A DNA stretch of 64,000 nt from Smittia aterrima (lineage: Eukaryota > Arthropoda > Insecta > Diptera > Chironomidae): positions 13,361,537-13,425,536 of the forward strand of contig CP093829.1 of NCBI GenBank assembly GCA_033063855.1, given 5' to 3'. The position numbers and the translations under genes are program-made. Below, one piece after another: positions 48,635 through 60,076 of the stretch. How positions within the stretch are numbered: position 1 is the first letter of the stretch; the number at the start of each line of letters is the position of its first letter. The notes below the pieces were generated by a model. The model ran no database searches and had not been told where the DNA came from. It saw only the letters and a program-made list of their open reading frames with translations.

Positions 48635-48838
48635 TCAGCGTTCAATGACATCGTTTGTGAGTTTTGTCTCATTGAACTTGTTGTTCAAGGTTTTGCTGAA
48701 AACAGAAGCACCGGAAGTATCCGTTCGATATCGATCCGGATGGCAATCAACAGCTTGCACAAATTGAATAATTTCTTCGCTTTTATGTTTATCAAATTTT
48801 ATGACGCGAAACTCCTCGAGTGTCGATAGAGTTTTCAT
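48635..48838 (-). CDS. Unrecognised 67-codon open frame
   Basis: A single ATG-to-stop frame of 67 residues, moderately charged, with a segment reading VQAVDCHPDRYRTD. No signal peptide, membrane span or known motif is visible, and there is no clear TATA or poly(A) signal. It lies upstream of the cuticle gene on the same strand. It could be a small orphan gene or chance. Confidence 0.2.
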   Translation of the reverse strand: MKTLSTLEEFRVIKFDKHKSEEIIQFVQAVDCHPDRYRTDTSGASVFSKTLNNKFNETKLTNDVIER

Positions 48839-50037
48839 TGTCGAGATATTTTATGGCGATTTCAACTAAATTCTGACGGTGCGAAATTAGAAAATTTATG
48901 CGAAATTAAATGAGAAGTGATTCCGTTGGCTTTTAATGCGACATAAAAATGAAGTGGAAAGCTCTTCGGGCAAGAGGAAAGCGAGAATCATGTTCTTGGT
49001 CATTAATTTTCCCAACCCCTTCAGCTTTCTCTCTGTTTCTTTCTCCTAAGCACTCACTAAATTTCTGAATTTGAAGATTGTTCGGAATAATTTACAAAGT
49101 TTTGGAATTTTCAGGAAAGAATACGAGTGCTAGGGAATTAGGACGTAATCAACCTAAGACGTTATTAAGAGGAAGCAAAAGTTTCCTCAGATCAACATTT
49201 CAACCAACTCAATATTTGATGCAACTTAAAAATCAAAATACATTGCAAATTTTATGAATAGCTTTGAATGGCAAATTTAAATTTTGTCAGCTTCGGTTCG
49301 TTGGCCTGAATCAATTCAGTTTGCAATCACTGTTGATGGATGTTTTGATTAAAATGAAAATGATGTTCCATTTTCCATTCTTGAATATTTCAATGAGCTT
49401 TTGAAAGCTTTCATGGAGCTTTCGATTTTAAAGGATTCAAAATTATGTAGACGTTTATTTTGAAATCGAAAATTTCATGAATATGAACGAGGCTTTTTTG
49501 CTTTGCTCTATTCCGCACATTTTATGACTGTTTTATGGAAATTCGTTGATGATTAAACTTTGAACAAAAGTTTATTTTTATTTGAGAGCCTAAAAGAAAG
49601 TAAAATTTTCCTGAAATTAAGTAATTATTTTTATTTCTTTTGAAACACAAATTTAAGTTTCAATGGCAAATTATTATTTTTTCTGAATAGCTGATTTGAA
49701 TAAAGTCGACAAAAAACATTGTCAATTCCTACTCATTTCAAGTCTTCTTAACATTTTCCGAATAAATTTCCCTGCATTCACAAGACTTTCATTTAAAATC
49801 TTTAAATTTTGTGACTTCAGCGTGCAAATTTTTGAAACATTGCTGAAGACTTCTAAAACTTTATCTTTTCAGATTTTTGTGCTCACTATTAATGGCAATA
49901 TGAATAAATATTTCTGGAAAGGTTATTTAAGGCTCGATGCAATTTGCTTATTAAAAGGTTAAAAGTAACGTAGCCAAAAGAAATTGAAAATCTTATTGTA
50001 ATGGTGTTGACTTCTCACAGTTCACTCAGCCTCATCT

Positions 50038-51851
50038 TTAATTTATTCTCTTCACATTTTGTATAAACTGTCCGATTACATTGCCACGAGGATAATAAGC
50101 TGAAGAAGAAAATGAAATAATCAGATTTTAGGTTTCGCGTTGAAAATTAAATGAACTTACTTGCTACGACGACGACTTTTCCATTTTTTGTGCGTCCAAG
50201 ACCAACGCCCAATTCTTTGGAATTCTTCCAAACCATTTGAGAGAATTGTCCCGCTTTGAATGCTCCTCTCGGCTCTACATTCCAAAAGAATTGCTTCACT
50301 TCATCATACCACGATCTAAAATATTCAGAAGCATTAAAATCTTGAAAATAAAGTGAAATAATCAGTCTTACTTGCAGACATCTCTCGGATTTGGCCAAGC
50401 ATCTCTGTCACTACTCCACAAACAGTACAAGTTTTCACCGTACTGTGAGTTTGGTCGATAACTAAATTTGTCATCTTCCGCAAGTTTCTCAGCCCACACT
50501 TGTGCGTCATTCATCAACTCCTTTGTTAGTCTAGAAAACGAGAAAATCAATTTCTGCTTACAAATTGCAAAGCTTTGCTTACTTCAGTTCTGGTGCGTGA
50601 TGTTTCTTTCGATATTCATTATGAAATTTAAGGATTCTTTGTGCAAAAGCTTCATATTCTTCATCCGAATGTTTTTCGTGTTCGGTCTCGTCCGCTTCCT
50701 TCTCTAACGACCTTCTAGTCTCTTCATTACTGTCTGTGACTATAGGAAGAACATTTTTCTCAAACGAGCCGATGAAATTACCCGGCGGATCATAATTTGC
50801 CACGATAAAAACTTCACCAGCACGATTTCTAGTCATCCCCACTCCGAGTTCTCGACTTTCTCTCCAAACGACTTGAGTAAAATGGCCGGTTTTAAGTGTC
50901 GTTGGCTCTTTATGGAAGATGTGCTCAGTCATTTCTGCATACCAATTGTCGACTGGCTCTCGACCACTGGTAATTGAGCTGTTGTTACTTTTTGAGCTCC
51001 AGGAGCAGAAAATATTCTCGCCATAAGTCGAATTATTTCTGTGAGTAAGAATACCTCGAGACGCAAGAATTTTCGCCCATTCTTCTGCATGACGACAAAG
51101 CTTCTTGCTTAGCTTCAATGGTGGAACTCCATGCTTCGCTCTATATTCATTGTGAGCTCTCAAACATTCGAGTTCAAATTCACTGTAAATCGATCGTCGA
51201 TTTATTGGAGACGGTGTTGACTGACGAAGACTTGGAGAGTTTCGGAGACTCGACGGTGACTTTGAAAGACGATCCTCATATTGGATGCGAGAATTAATCG
51301 AATTTCTGTTGTGCTTTGCATACATCGTGGGTGTTCCATAAGGATTGTTATTAGCGTCTCGGCTAATAACTCCATTAAGTATTGTTTTTCTCGGATTATT
51401 GTTTGGACTGCTGTGCGTGCTATTGAGCTCATCAGGTGTCAAAAGACTCATTGAACTAAAATCCTTGCTCATTTCGGATTTAAGCATCCGACTTGTTGGC
51501 GTGAGCGATGAGTAACCGTGATCTCGCTCGCTTATCGAGGTTGTTAAAACTGCATTCGCTGATAAATCTCGCTTTTTAATCACGACAGTACGATCAGGTC
51601 GATGGCCTCGATATGTTTGAATCGTTTCCATTGTAATTACTTCTGTCGACGGATCCTAGTGTGAAACGAATAACAAAATTATTTTTTTTTATCAGGAATG
51701 AGAAGTTTATTGTTTCACCTTTTGGCTTTTGTGGTTGATCACTCTCTGGTCGGTTTTTCGTACCATAACAACCCTAGATAGTGAACCACAGTCATGGTTC
51801 GATCCGGCATTACTAAGACGCGTGATATCTTTTGCAGTCGGGCGAATGGGT
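50038..51851 (-). CDS. Intracellular-type protein with two CAP (SCP/GAPR-1-like) domains; 5' end not found
   Basis: Exons found: 51851-51719, 51655-50583, 50530-50372, 50315-50161, 50099-50038. The first begins after an acceptor (TTTTTCTAG) with open frame, so an upstream exon is probably missing, unless translation starts at the internal MVRKTDQ. The N-terminal part (about 190 residues) is Ser/Asn-rich, disordered and has no signal peptide. CAP domain 1 starts at FELECLRAHNEYRAKHGVP and has YGENIF, GHFTQVVW and FIVANYDPPGN. A Glu-rich linker leads to CAP domain 2 (ILKFHNEYRKKHHAPELK, YGENLYCLWSS, GQFSQMVW, YYPRGN). Domain 1 keeps the CAP tetrad residues, whereas domain 2 has lost both histidines. 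The closest architecture I know is GAPR-1/GLIPR2-like, duplicated. Confidence 0.85.
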
Positions 51852-54800
51852 CTAGAAAAATAAATGGAAATGTTAGTTGAACAGCTTTTCCCGGCTTATT
51901 ATTGATGATTTATTGCCCATGAGAACTTTCCCCTTATTTGTTTTCAACTCAAAGTCAAGGTTACGAATGAAAAGCCACAAAACATTTATCGCCGCCTCGC
52001 CTTCTCGTGTTACAAAGCTCGGAAGAGCTTCTTATGTGGTTTGAAAATAAATATTCAAGCTATTAATAAGCGGCTGACTTTATGGAACTTTAGTATTCTC
52101 AGACATCAAACGAAGCTTGTCATTTATAACCCAAATAAAGACGCAAATATATGCCGAGTTAATGAAAGCGACAGTCACCCTGAACTGCTTTACGACTCTT
52201 GCCGAAATTATGAATTCAACGAGCATTTGGAAGATTAATTTTTTGTGCCGCAAGGAAAATCGATAATGCCAATGCTATTCCATTGATTTCTTGGCGCTTC
52301 ACCTTCCAGGAACGGCCTTGAAGAGACAAGCTCATTCATTAAATTGCAAGTTCTTACTTCAATGAATGGAAAGCTATGATTCTATAACTTTCAGCAATAG
52401 CTTTTCATCACAGTACGAATGTACCCGGAAAAACTATTTTCGCAGACTTTTCTTTTTTTGCATGTCTGAAAACTTTTTTGTTTTGTACCGTCACGTGAAC
52501 AAGCAAAAACTCAAAGGAGAAATTAAAGGTTTCGTTCCTCGTTTCCGTTGGAAATTCAATTCAATATCCGACGATTTTCTTCGCTTAATTGAACGTCAAG
52601 TTTTTTTGCATCACTGATCGTGAAGAAATCCAAACAATGAAGAAAAATGACTCTCAATTTTCAAAACTAATAAGTAATTACAATGAAATTGCCTGTGGGA
52701 ATTCCTGACGATGATTGTTATAGTCGAGCAAGACGATTGTCTCATAAATTAATATTATTGCACAATAACTTAGAATTAATTTTTATCGCAAGATCTCTGA
52801 TCGCATTTCAATTATACTCAATAAAAATGCACTTTCTGTCATCGACACCTCTCATTATGATGAATGCAATCGAATCGACGAGTTAATTACGTCAAACAAA
52901 TTCGTCACGCGATGTCAAAAACTTATTTTCGAGATCAAAACTATAAAAAAGATTTATGTTGTAAGTTGTTTCTAAATTTTTAGATGAAAACCGGGTGCAA
53001 TAAATATCAATTCTACTGTCGTTAGTAGAGCAATAATAGGAACAATATGAGAATAACGTCACTTCAATTTACTTAGAGTAATGGAGAACGTAAATTTTAA
53101 CGAAATTAGACTTAGTTTTTTTTTGCTTTCCAAGCTCTAAAATACAATCTTTCATTTACCTCGAGCAGCGAGCGGACATCCGGAGACAGCAAACATCCAC
53201 CATTATGTAGTTAACTAATCTTCAATTAATAGTTTACAGAAAGTCGCACTTGAACTTGCAATATCAATAATTATCGTCGTTTTGCTCTGGTGCGATCGCA
53301 ATGTGTTAATTCAATTGCATATGTTCGATGAATTTTACTCGTCACATCAGTATCGCGAAACAACCGCAGCTTTTCATCTGAAGCTGTCAACAAAATTATT
53401 CGCTGATAAATATTTTCAATCTTACTATTCAGTTATTCAACGTAATTCTATCAATATTTTATTTCAACTACGAAACGAGATCAGTTCAATTCAAATATTT
53501 GCACAAGAGCTCATCGATGTCATCCGAGAAAAAGCTTTTCGCACAATTATTAAGGCACTCATTCGCATGTTTACATGAACAGATTAATGTCTCTTGGACG
53601 CAGACATCAATCAGTTTGCGATGACGGATAATTCAATTGTGAGTTAGAAATCATGTCACGAATTTTGTTCATCGCTCACCGGATAAGAATGATGACTAAA
53701 GACACTCAAGAAAAGAGCACATCAGTCGGAAGACGACAATGTCAGCATTAAGAAACAGTGTTTGTCGCATATTTCAATTAACAGTCAACGACAACGTTAG
53801 AAACATAATGAAACAGTAAATAAAGTTTTTGTTCTCCACAGAAGTGACCACGCCAAGCGTAAACAATGGGCACGGTCTCTTGTACTAACTTATGATCAAT
53901 TGTTCTGTCATTAAGAAGAATTTCCGAGAGATGATTTGAAAGCTTAAAACGTTTTGAGTAGCAAGGAGTTCAAAGATTCTAACTAATTCATCACTGAACT
54001 TCACTCAGATGTTTGTGTTTATGGTAATTACAATCGTCAGACAATGTTTCATTGTAGTCGCGATTTTCTTATGAATATTAATTAGTTAAAGCGTCGAGTG
54101 TTATCATTAAAATGAAATCTTTTCAGTGAAATTAAGTTTGTGACGATTGTGTAAATTATGAATCAAATAACGATTGTTCTCTAATTCCGTTCGATGATCA
54201 GTTAATCTCAAGGCCTTTTCCTCTCATGCTGTGCTGCATACTGAACGACTTAATTACATCAAGAGACGATAAATTAATCAAGTTAGATGTTTCGTAACAC
54301 AAATAGTCGACGAAGCGCAATGCGGCTTGACATTAAATTATCATCGCAAAATAGAAAATTGATACAGTTGCTGCTGCTATCGATTCTTTTTACACCTTCT
54401 TCATGACGTAAGAGTGCAACGAGAGACAGTAAAAGATTATTTTTAGCTACAACGAACTCTTATCAAATGTCGTCTTGAGAATAAATTTGTTTTGCTAACC
54501 GGGAAACGTCGAGAGATTGTCGATTGATCAAAAAAAGTTTTTATTTCTTTGGTATTTACTGACATTTCACGAAATGTTTCATAAAATTTGGCAACTCGAC
54601 GAGCTTTCCCACAAATCTGAGTCTGAAGTTTGATCATTGAAACTTTATGAGCGTCGGTAATGCGGCTTCGAAACTTTGTAAACATTTTTTTCTCTTGCTT
54701 CTAAAAATAATGCAGCGAATTAAATGAAAATGTTCTGCAGGGCGACAGTTTGTCGATATAAGTTTGAATGAGTTGGTGAGGAAGGGTTATACGTCTAAGA

Positions 54801-56724
54801 AGGATTTAAATCGAGAACGACATGATGGACAAGTTGTTGAAGCTGAAGAATCTCTGAAGTATAGATTGAACGAGCAAGATGTCGTTGTTTGGCAAACTCT
54901 ATGAATAATTGAGCTTTTCGGTTCTTAAAGTTTTGATAAATTTAATCTTAAGGCTCTTCCGACCTTTACAGATTGAAAATAATGATAGGGATGAAAATTC
55001 CTTCATCATCACAAGCCAGTGTTCAAACTCTCATACAACACCGGCTGAATCATTTATCGCGAACCAAATTGTTATTCAGAAATGTGAAGCCGGAAAGGAC
55101 GAAGCGGCAGCAAATTGTTATTGCATTCTCGTGCGATAAACAACTGCATCGAAACGATTTTAAAGCTCTCCACACTCGTTGTTGAAAAAATCGGGAAAGT
55201 TTTCACTTTTCAACGAGAAGAAGATGTGAAAACAGGGCAGAGTTGAAAGAAAAAATCGATTTCGTCCCGCAAAAAAAAATCAACTCGGAAAACATAAAAG
55301 TCGATGAATCTCATTGAAGTGAAATTAGATTTCGTGCGTAAATTCCCTGTTGGGGTGCAAATAAATGGCTTCCGGATGACTTCACTTCATTAGATTGTTC
55401 CCGAAAGGATGAAAAAAAACGACGATAAACAAGCTCTTGTGCAAATATTAACACATCAAACAGATAATTCTCGTGCTAAACAACCCAACCGGTTACAAGC
55501 GAGAAGAAACTTTAATGACAAACTTTTTCTTGTTTTGCATCGATCGACTATGAAAGAATTCCCGCGTCTTATCGTCAACGCGACTCAACACTAACTGAAA
55601 ATGAAAACTGATTGTGCCGATTTGCGAGTTTCTTCTTTTCGCATACATGTGCGCGGAAATCTCCCAAAAGTGCAACTTGGGTTCTCTGTTGATGTTTATA
55701 ACACAATACGATGTGCGAGAATATTCTGCGCGACTGCGCATTCTCTGGCTTTACAAATTTTCCTCCAAGCTTTGACTGAGTTTTTCCTGAATCATCATAC
55801 TTCGTTTCTTGTGAGTTTTTACCAAATTTAAAATTGCAACGATCCTTGACATAGAAAGCCAAATTCTTGATTTAGAATTTTTCGGCCATAAATAAATTCT
55901 GTGAGCGAATAAATGAAACTCTCGGCCTCTGTCATGTTCTTGACGATTTAATGTTCCCTGTTATCGAAGTTTGTACTCCCATGTGTCGCTTGCATAATCG
56001 CTCGACCGACAGCTGATTTTTATACGCGCAACGAGGTGTTCAGCAAGAGCCGCGACTTGTAATTCTTAAATGCCAAATACGGACCAATAAATAAAGATTT
56101 ATTAATAGCTCCAATAATTAAAATTGAGTGTTAGTTCTATCCACATTCCCCTCGGTCTTTGTTTCAATTCAAGGTAAAATGTTATCAAACATCGTAAAAA
56201 ACGTGATTAAATAGCTTTTCTTATCAATCGCGAGTAGTTTTGTTCTCTAAGAAATTATTGAACTCAACTCTTTCGTTCACTCTTCATTGAAGTGTAAATT
56301 TAAAAATTTATGTTTTCTTATCTTGAGAAGTTTCTCAAACATGATATCAATGTGTTGATATCGAACTAGTGAGTCAACCATTGTTTGTTTTTCTAGCGCA
56401 ATTTTATGAAAAGGTGTTTTCTCTTTAAAAAGTTATTATTGTTATCTTTTCGGTCTACTCACTCTTTAGCTTCACACATCTTAAGATCGTTCAAAAATAA
56501 AGTTTTCAAATAATTTTCTTTCAATCAAAGCACTCGCGGCTAGAATCACATCCAGACTTCTCGACGTTCAACTGAAAACTGAAACACTTGAGTGGGAAAA
56601 GCTTTGGACAATTTCTGTTTTATTATTTTCGTTTTATGTTTGACGGTTTCGCTGTGTGAAGTTTTTTTGTAGAGTAAGATGATCACCGCGATCTAAGGAA
56701 ACTTTGAGAGTTCTCACGATGAAT
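51852..56724. other. Gene-poor region between two CAP genes
   Basis: 4.9 kb. It should contain the missing 5' exon(s) and promoter of the two-CAP gene and the 3' UTR of the single-CAP gene. I could not single out a coding exon. Open frames such as plus 53282-53578 have no recognisable motif or splice support. No repeat stands out. Confidence 0.5.
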
Positions 56725-57285
56725 CTAGATGACTTTGACTTTTGATGGACAATCTTTCTTTGGTTTCCTCAAAGGTTTGACGTTGTCATCGAATGTCTCG
56801 CTTATGTTGCCAGGCGGATAATAATTAGCGACAACATAAATTATGTTCTTGTCCCTGTTCAAAAAAAAAAAACTTTTAATTTTAAAATTGATTTTTGTTA
56901 ATTTTGTTGTTTACGTGTTTATAGCGTAACCAACTCCCATTGATCTCGTTTCCTTCCAAACAACTTGAGCAAAATGTTTGCATTCGTCGGTTGGATATGT
57001 ATCTTCTTCCTCTGAGATTTCTCTCTCGTGATACCAAGCGAGAACAGGAGTTTGTGCATCAGGAACAATCTTCCTCTGACTTTTCTTGATATAAATGTTC
57101 TCACCAAATGGGCTTTTGCTTGATTTTTCAGCTCCACACTGACAGAGATACTTTGCATGGTCCTCCGCATATTTGCACAAGTTGAGATTCAAATCTAAGT
57201 CGGGGACTCCATGTCGATGACGAAACTCATTGTGGGCGTCAAGACAATCAACTTGATAATCGGAAAACTTTTTGCCTCCGCACAT
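56725..57285 (-). CDS. Single-domain CAP (GAPR-1-like) protein
   Basis: Two exons: 57285-56915 and 56854-56725 (166 aa). I chose the ATG at 57285 (MCGGKKFSDYQ) because the CAP domain begins at once (VDCLDAHNEFRHRHGVPDL). Upstream in-frame codons to 57396 are less protein-like. There is no signal peptide, as in GAPR-1. Motifs are FGENIYI, LAWYHERE, KHFAQVVWKETRSMGVG and YVVANYYPPGN. The first tetrad histidine is not present before FGEN; the second (KHF) is. It shares the domain and strand with the two-CAP gene 5 kb away, suggesting a local duplication. Confidence 0.88.
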
Positions 57286-57539
57286 TTTTTTTACAAAGAA
57301 TTTAAAACAAACGATTTCGAATTTTGATTTGACAACAAAAGTAAAGAACTGATTTCTTTGCGAAAGGTCACTGGGATAATTTAAAATCGACGTCATGACA
57401 TACTTTTACAAATTGCTTATCAAAATTTTCGATATTTGTCTTATCTTATCAATACCCAAAAAAATCTCGTTCAAATTTCCGCTTCGGTCTGTCGCTTCTC
57501 CTTCATTCCAGCTTTGTCTATCGTTGAATCACATTCAGA

Positions 57540-57632
57540 ATGTCAGTGCTCGATGGAGTTATAGCGTTTCTTGTTCTCGTTTTGATTTTTCTGCTCGCAT
57601 TTTCACCAACAACTGCACCGATTGATTCATAA
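57540..57632 (+). CDS. Candidate 30-residue single-pass membrane micropeptide
   Basis: A 31-codon frame (ATG at 57540, TAA at 57630-57632). It encodes a short polar start (MSVLDG), a continuous hydrophobic span (about residues 7-21, Val/Leu/Ile/Phe) and a Ser/Thr/Pro end (SPTTAPIDS). An A lies at -3. The ATG sits one base after an acceptor-like TTGAATCACATTCAG, and a strong donor (TT|GTAAGTGA) follows at 57682. All three frames of the segment between those sites contain stops, so if it is an exon it is not part of a larger ORF. AATAAA follows at 58115. The format resembles sarcolamban-type peptides, but I see no sequence match. Confidence 0.4.
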   Translation: MSVLDGVIAFLVLVLIFLLAFSPTTAPIDS

Positions 57633-58114
57633 CAACGGAGTACACAAAAGTTCTACGTCAATCGACCAAACGACTCGATTTGTAAGTGACATATTTATTA
57701 CTTATACATTTTTATTGAAATTTTCTCTCGAAATGTGTTTACAATTTTACAATCTCTTGAGTTAAAGAAAAATGACTTCATTAAGTTTTAAATTATCGTA
57801 GGTATGTCAACGGGACTCGTTAGAAGGTTTAGAAAACTTTCCGTACTTCTTGCTCATTTACAAAGTTCAAATGCGAATCATCTCGCCAAACGGAAATTAA
57901 CTGCGTGACTGGAAGTTGAAGAAAAATCTAAAGTTCGATCTCAAATGCATCTGAATTTACACTAAATTTAGTTCATTTCATGTCATGCATCTTTTAATTA
58001 AAATTTTTTCCGATTAGTTAGTTTGTCGTTACTCTGATAAGAGCTCGGGATAATTGTATGGTTTAGTTTTTATTTTGATAGCAGCACTCACACTTTATTC
58101 TTAAAGTATTTTTG

Positions 58115-58120
58115 AATAAA
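58115..58120 (+). terminator. Possible poly(A) signal of the micropeptide transcript
   Basis: AATAAA on the plus strand, about 480 bp downstream of the micropeptide stop. It is relevant only if that transcript exists. Confidence 0.3.
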
Positions 58121-58433
58121 ATATAACTCGCCTCTTTCATAAATAGCGACTTTCTCATTGGGAATGACGAACGATTTAGCGACGGATGAAAATCAGGTAA
58201 ATAGTTTAAGAATCTTCGGAAGATATTTCTACTTCAACAAGCTTCTTCAAAAATTTCCTTTTCAATTGAACTTTCTTACATTTCTAAGAACATTCGCAAC
58301 TCACTTAACAAAAGAAATTAAACTTTTATCACAAAATTAACGTAACTTATTTAGCGTGGATTTCACACAGTCGATGTGCATTCGCTGAATAATTTAAACA
58401 AAAACTATTCATTGCATAGTAATTAAAAGAAGC

Positions 58434-59594
58434 TTAACAAAGTCCACCTTCGTCATCATCTTCATCGGGAGCTGGCCCTGAAGTTGGTTTTGGCTCATCG
58501 GAGCCGCCAGCGGATTGTGAAACATAAGATGCAGCTGCGTTCTCAATGATTGGAGCTTTTGGTGCAGCAACCATTCCTTTCGGAAGTTTTAAGTCCCTTG
58601 ATAGTCGAGCATACTCAATGTCCATGTGTCTAATAAATGGCGAAGAAAGAGCTCGTCTGGCTAAGTCAGGATCTTCATCATCATATGCTTGTAGCAGAGA
58701 CTCGAGAGTTTGAACTTCTTGCACGTCACAGCAGTTTCCCCACTCTTTAAAAGCTTTTTCAGCAGCAACATTGTCTTCACGAGCCAATTGAACGAGCACC
58801 AATGCAACAGCCAATCGTCCTATGGCTCCATAATTATCATGCCCTTGATGAAGTCCGATTTCTCGACGAATGGCATCAGCTGCTTGATCAAACATATTCA
58901 GTTTAACGAGAATTCGAGCGACTTTCGATGCATATTCAGTTGCTGTACGTCCTTCATCTTCATTCTAAAAGATGACAAATATTTAATTATTCGTTTGATC
59001 AAACAATGGTTTCTACATACCATAGAAATATCAAGTGCATGTTGATACAGTGATAATGCCTCTTGTGGAAAGTTAGGTTCGAGAATCTTTGCAGCTTTGT
59101 CAAGAGAAGACGATGCTGATTCTGGCGATCCATGTTGTTGATGCAAATTACTCGCCTTTTCAGCTAAACTCTTGATAGAGCTGAAATCGTTAAGGTCTTT
59201 GCAGACAAGAACTGCTTGATCAAGTGCTTTTGCAGCATGAAATAATGCCCGGTTTTGACGATGACAGTCAGAGCATTTGAGCAAACAGCTCTTGCAATCG
59301 CTAAGATTTTTTGCGTTGCGGAAGCACATAGCTGATCAATAAGAACAAATAAATGAATAAAAACTCGATAGAATCACATATCAAAACTTTACCAGCTTTG
59401 TTGTATTCATCTGCTGCGCTGTCAAAGTCCGGACGCCACTTAAGAAGCGAGGTCTTCAAGCTGAAAAAAATTAGATGAAAATTGACGAGAAGGTGTATAC
59501 GCAAAATCAATAAAATCCTAGCAAAAATAAATTTTACTCACTACTTCTCAGCACTTGCGATATGTTCCTGTGCTTCCTGCAGTTTCGAAGCCAT
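58434..59594 (-). CDS. gammaSnap: Gamma-soluble NSF attachment protein (gamma-SNAP)
   Basis: Four exons: 59594-59542, 59460-59393, 59331-59021, 58964-58434 (320 aa, against about 312 in human NAPG). The chain starts MASKLQEAQEHIASAEKYLKTSLLKWRPDFD. The TPR-like helical repeats follow (DEYNKAGKAMCFRN, FHAAKALDQA, SSLDKAAKILEP, ALSLYQHALDI, TATEYASKVARILVKLNMFDQAADAIRREI). The family C-terminal block ALSSPFIRHMDIEYARLSRDLKLP is followed by an acidic DEDDDEGGLC tail. It acts as an adaptor of NSF in SNARE disassembly. It is divergent with the AGBL5-type gene. Confidence 0.95.
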
Positions 59595-60076
59595 AGTAAT
59601 GATTGTTTACAAGCTCCTTTAACACTGATATTCGTTGTAAATGCGATGTTAAGATTTTTATTTTCTCTTAGTCAGACTAATTCGCACCCACCTTTAGATA
59701 CTTGTAAACCCCCAAAATTGAGACAAAGACGATTCAAGGCAAAGACGAATAAAAATTGTTTCAACGATTCAAGATAAACAAAACTACACTAAATATTTTT
59801 TGAAACTTCAGCTATTGCCGATTTATAAATATTTAATTATCTCAGAAAATCTTTATAAAGTCTCAAGAATGCATTTAAACATAAAATTGTTAGAAGGGAT
59901 CGAAAGTTTTTATTTGTGTCGAGAGTTTACAATCATTTTTTCATGAAACTTTATTAACGCTTCGCTAGTGGCTTAAATCAGACGTTCTGCAAATTTTCGT
60001 GTATTAAGGAAGTCGATGGAATAGAAGAAGGTCGAGAACGTCTGTCACTCTGAGTTGAAAGGCTCTGAATTGCAAG
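59595..60076. promoter_or_regulatory. Divergent promoter region, gamma-SNAP/AGBL5
   Basis: 482 bp between the start codons of two divergent genes. No TATA element or repeat was recognised. A shared promoter is inferred from the spacing. Confidence 0.5.

Larger units (their letters stand above)
48303..50037. other. Spacer upstream of the cuticle gene
   Basis: 1.7 kb. The left part is the cuticle gene promoter (TATA at 48380-48387). A 67-codon unrecognised minus-strand frame lies at 48635-48838. The right end should hold the 3' UTR of the two-CAP gene. Nothing else is seen. Confidence 0.5.
57286..58433. other. Spacer containing a possible small plus-strand transcript
   Basis: 1.15 kb between the single-CAP start and the gamma-SNAP stop. 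It holds the candidate micropeptide exon (57539-57681) and a plus-strand AATAAA at 58115-58120. The gamma-SNAP 3' UTR is at the right end. Confidence 0.5.

Noticed and set aside
51790..51802. GGTTCGATCC, resembling a tRNA B box
   Set aside because: It lies inside a coding exon of the two-CAP gene, with no A box or cloverleaf around it.
53282..53578. 98-codon plus-strand frame between the CAP genes
   Set aside because: No family resemblance and no flanking gene signals.
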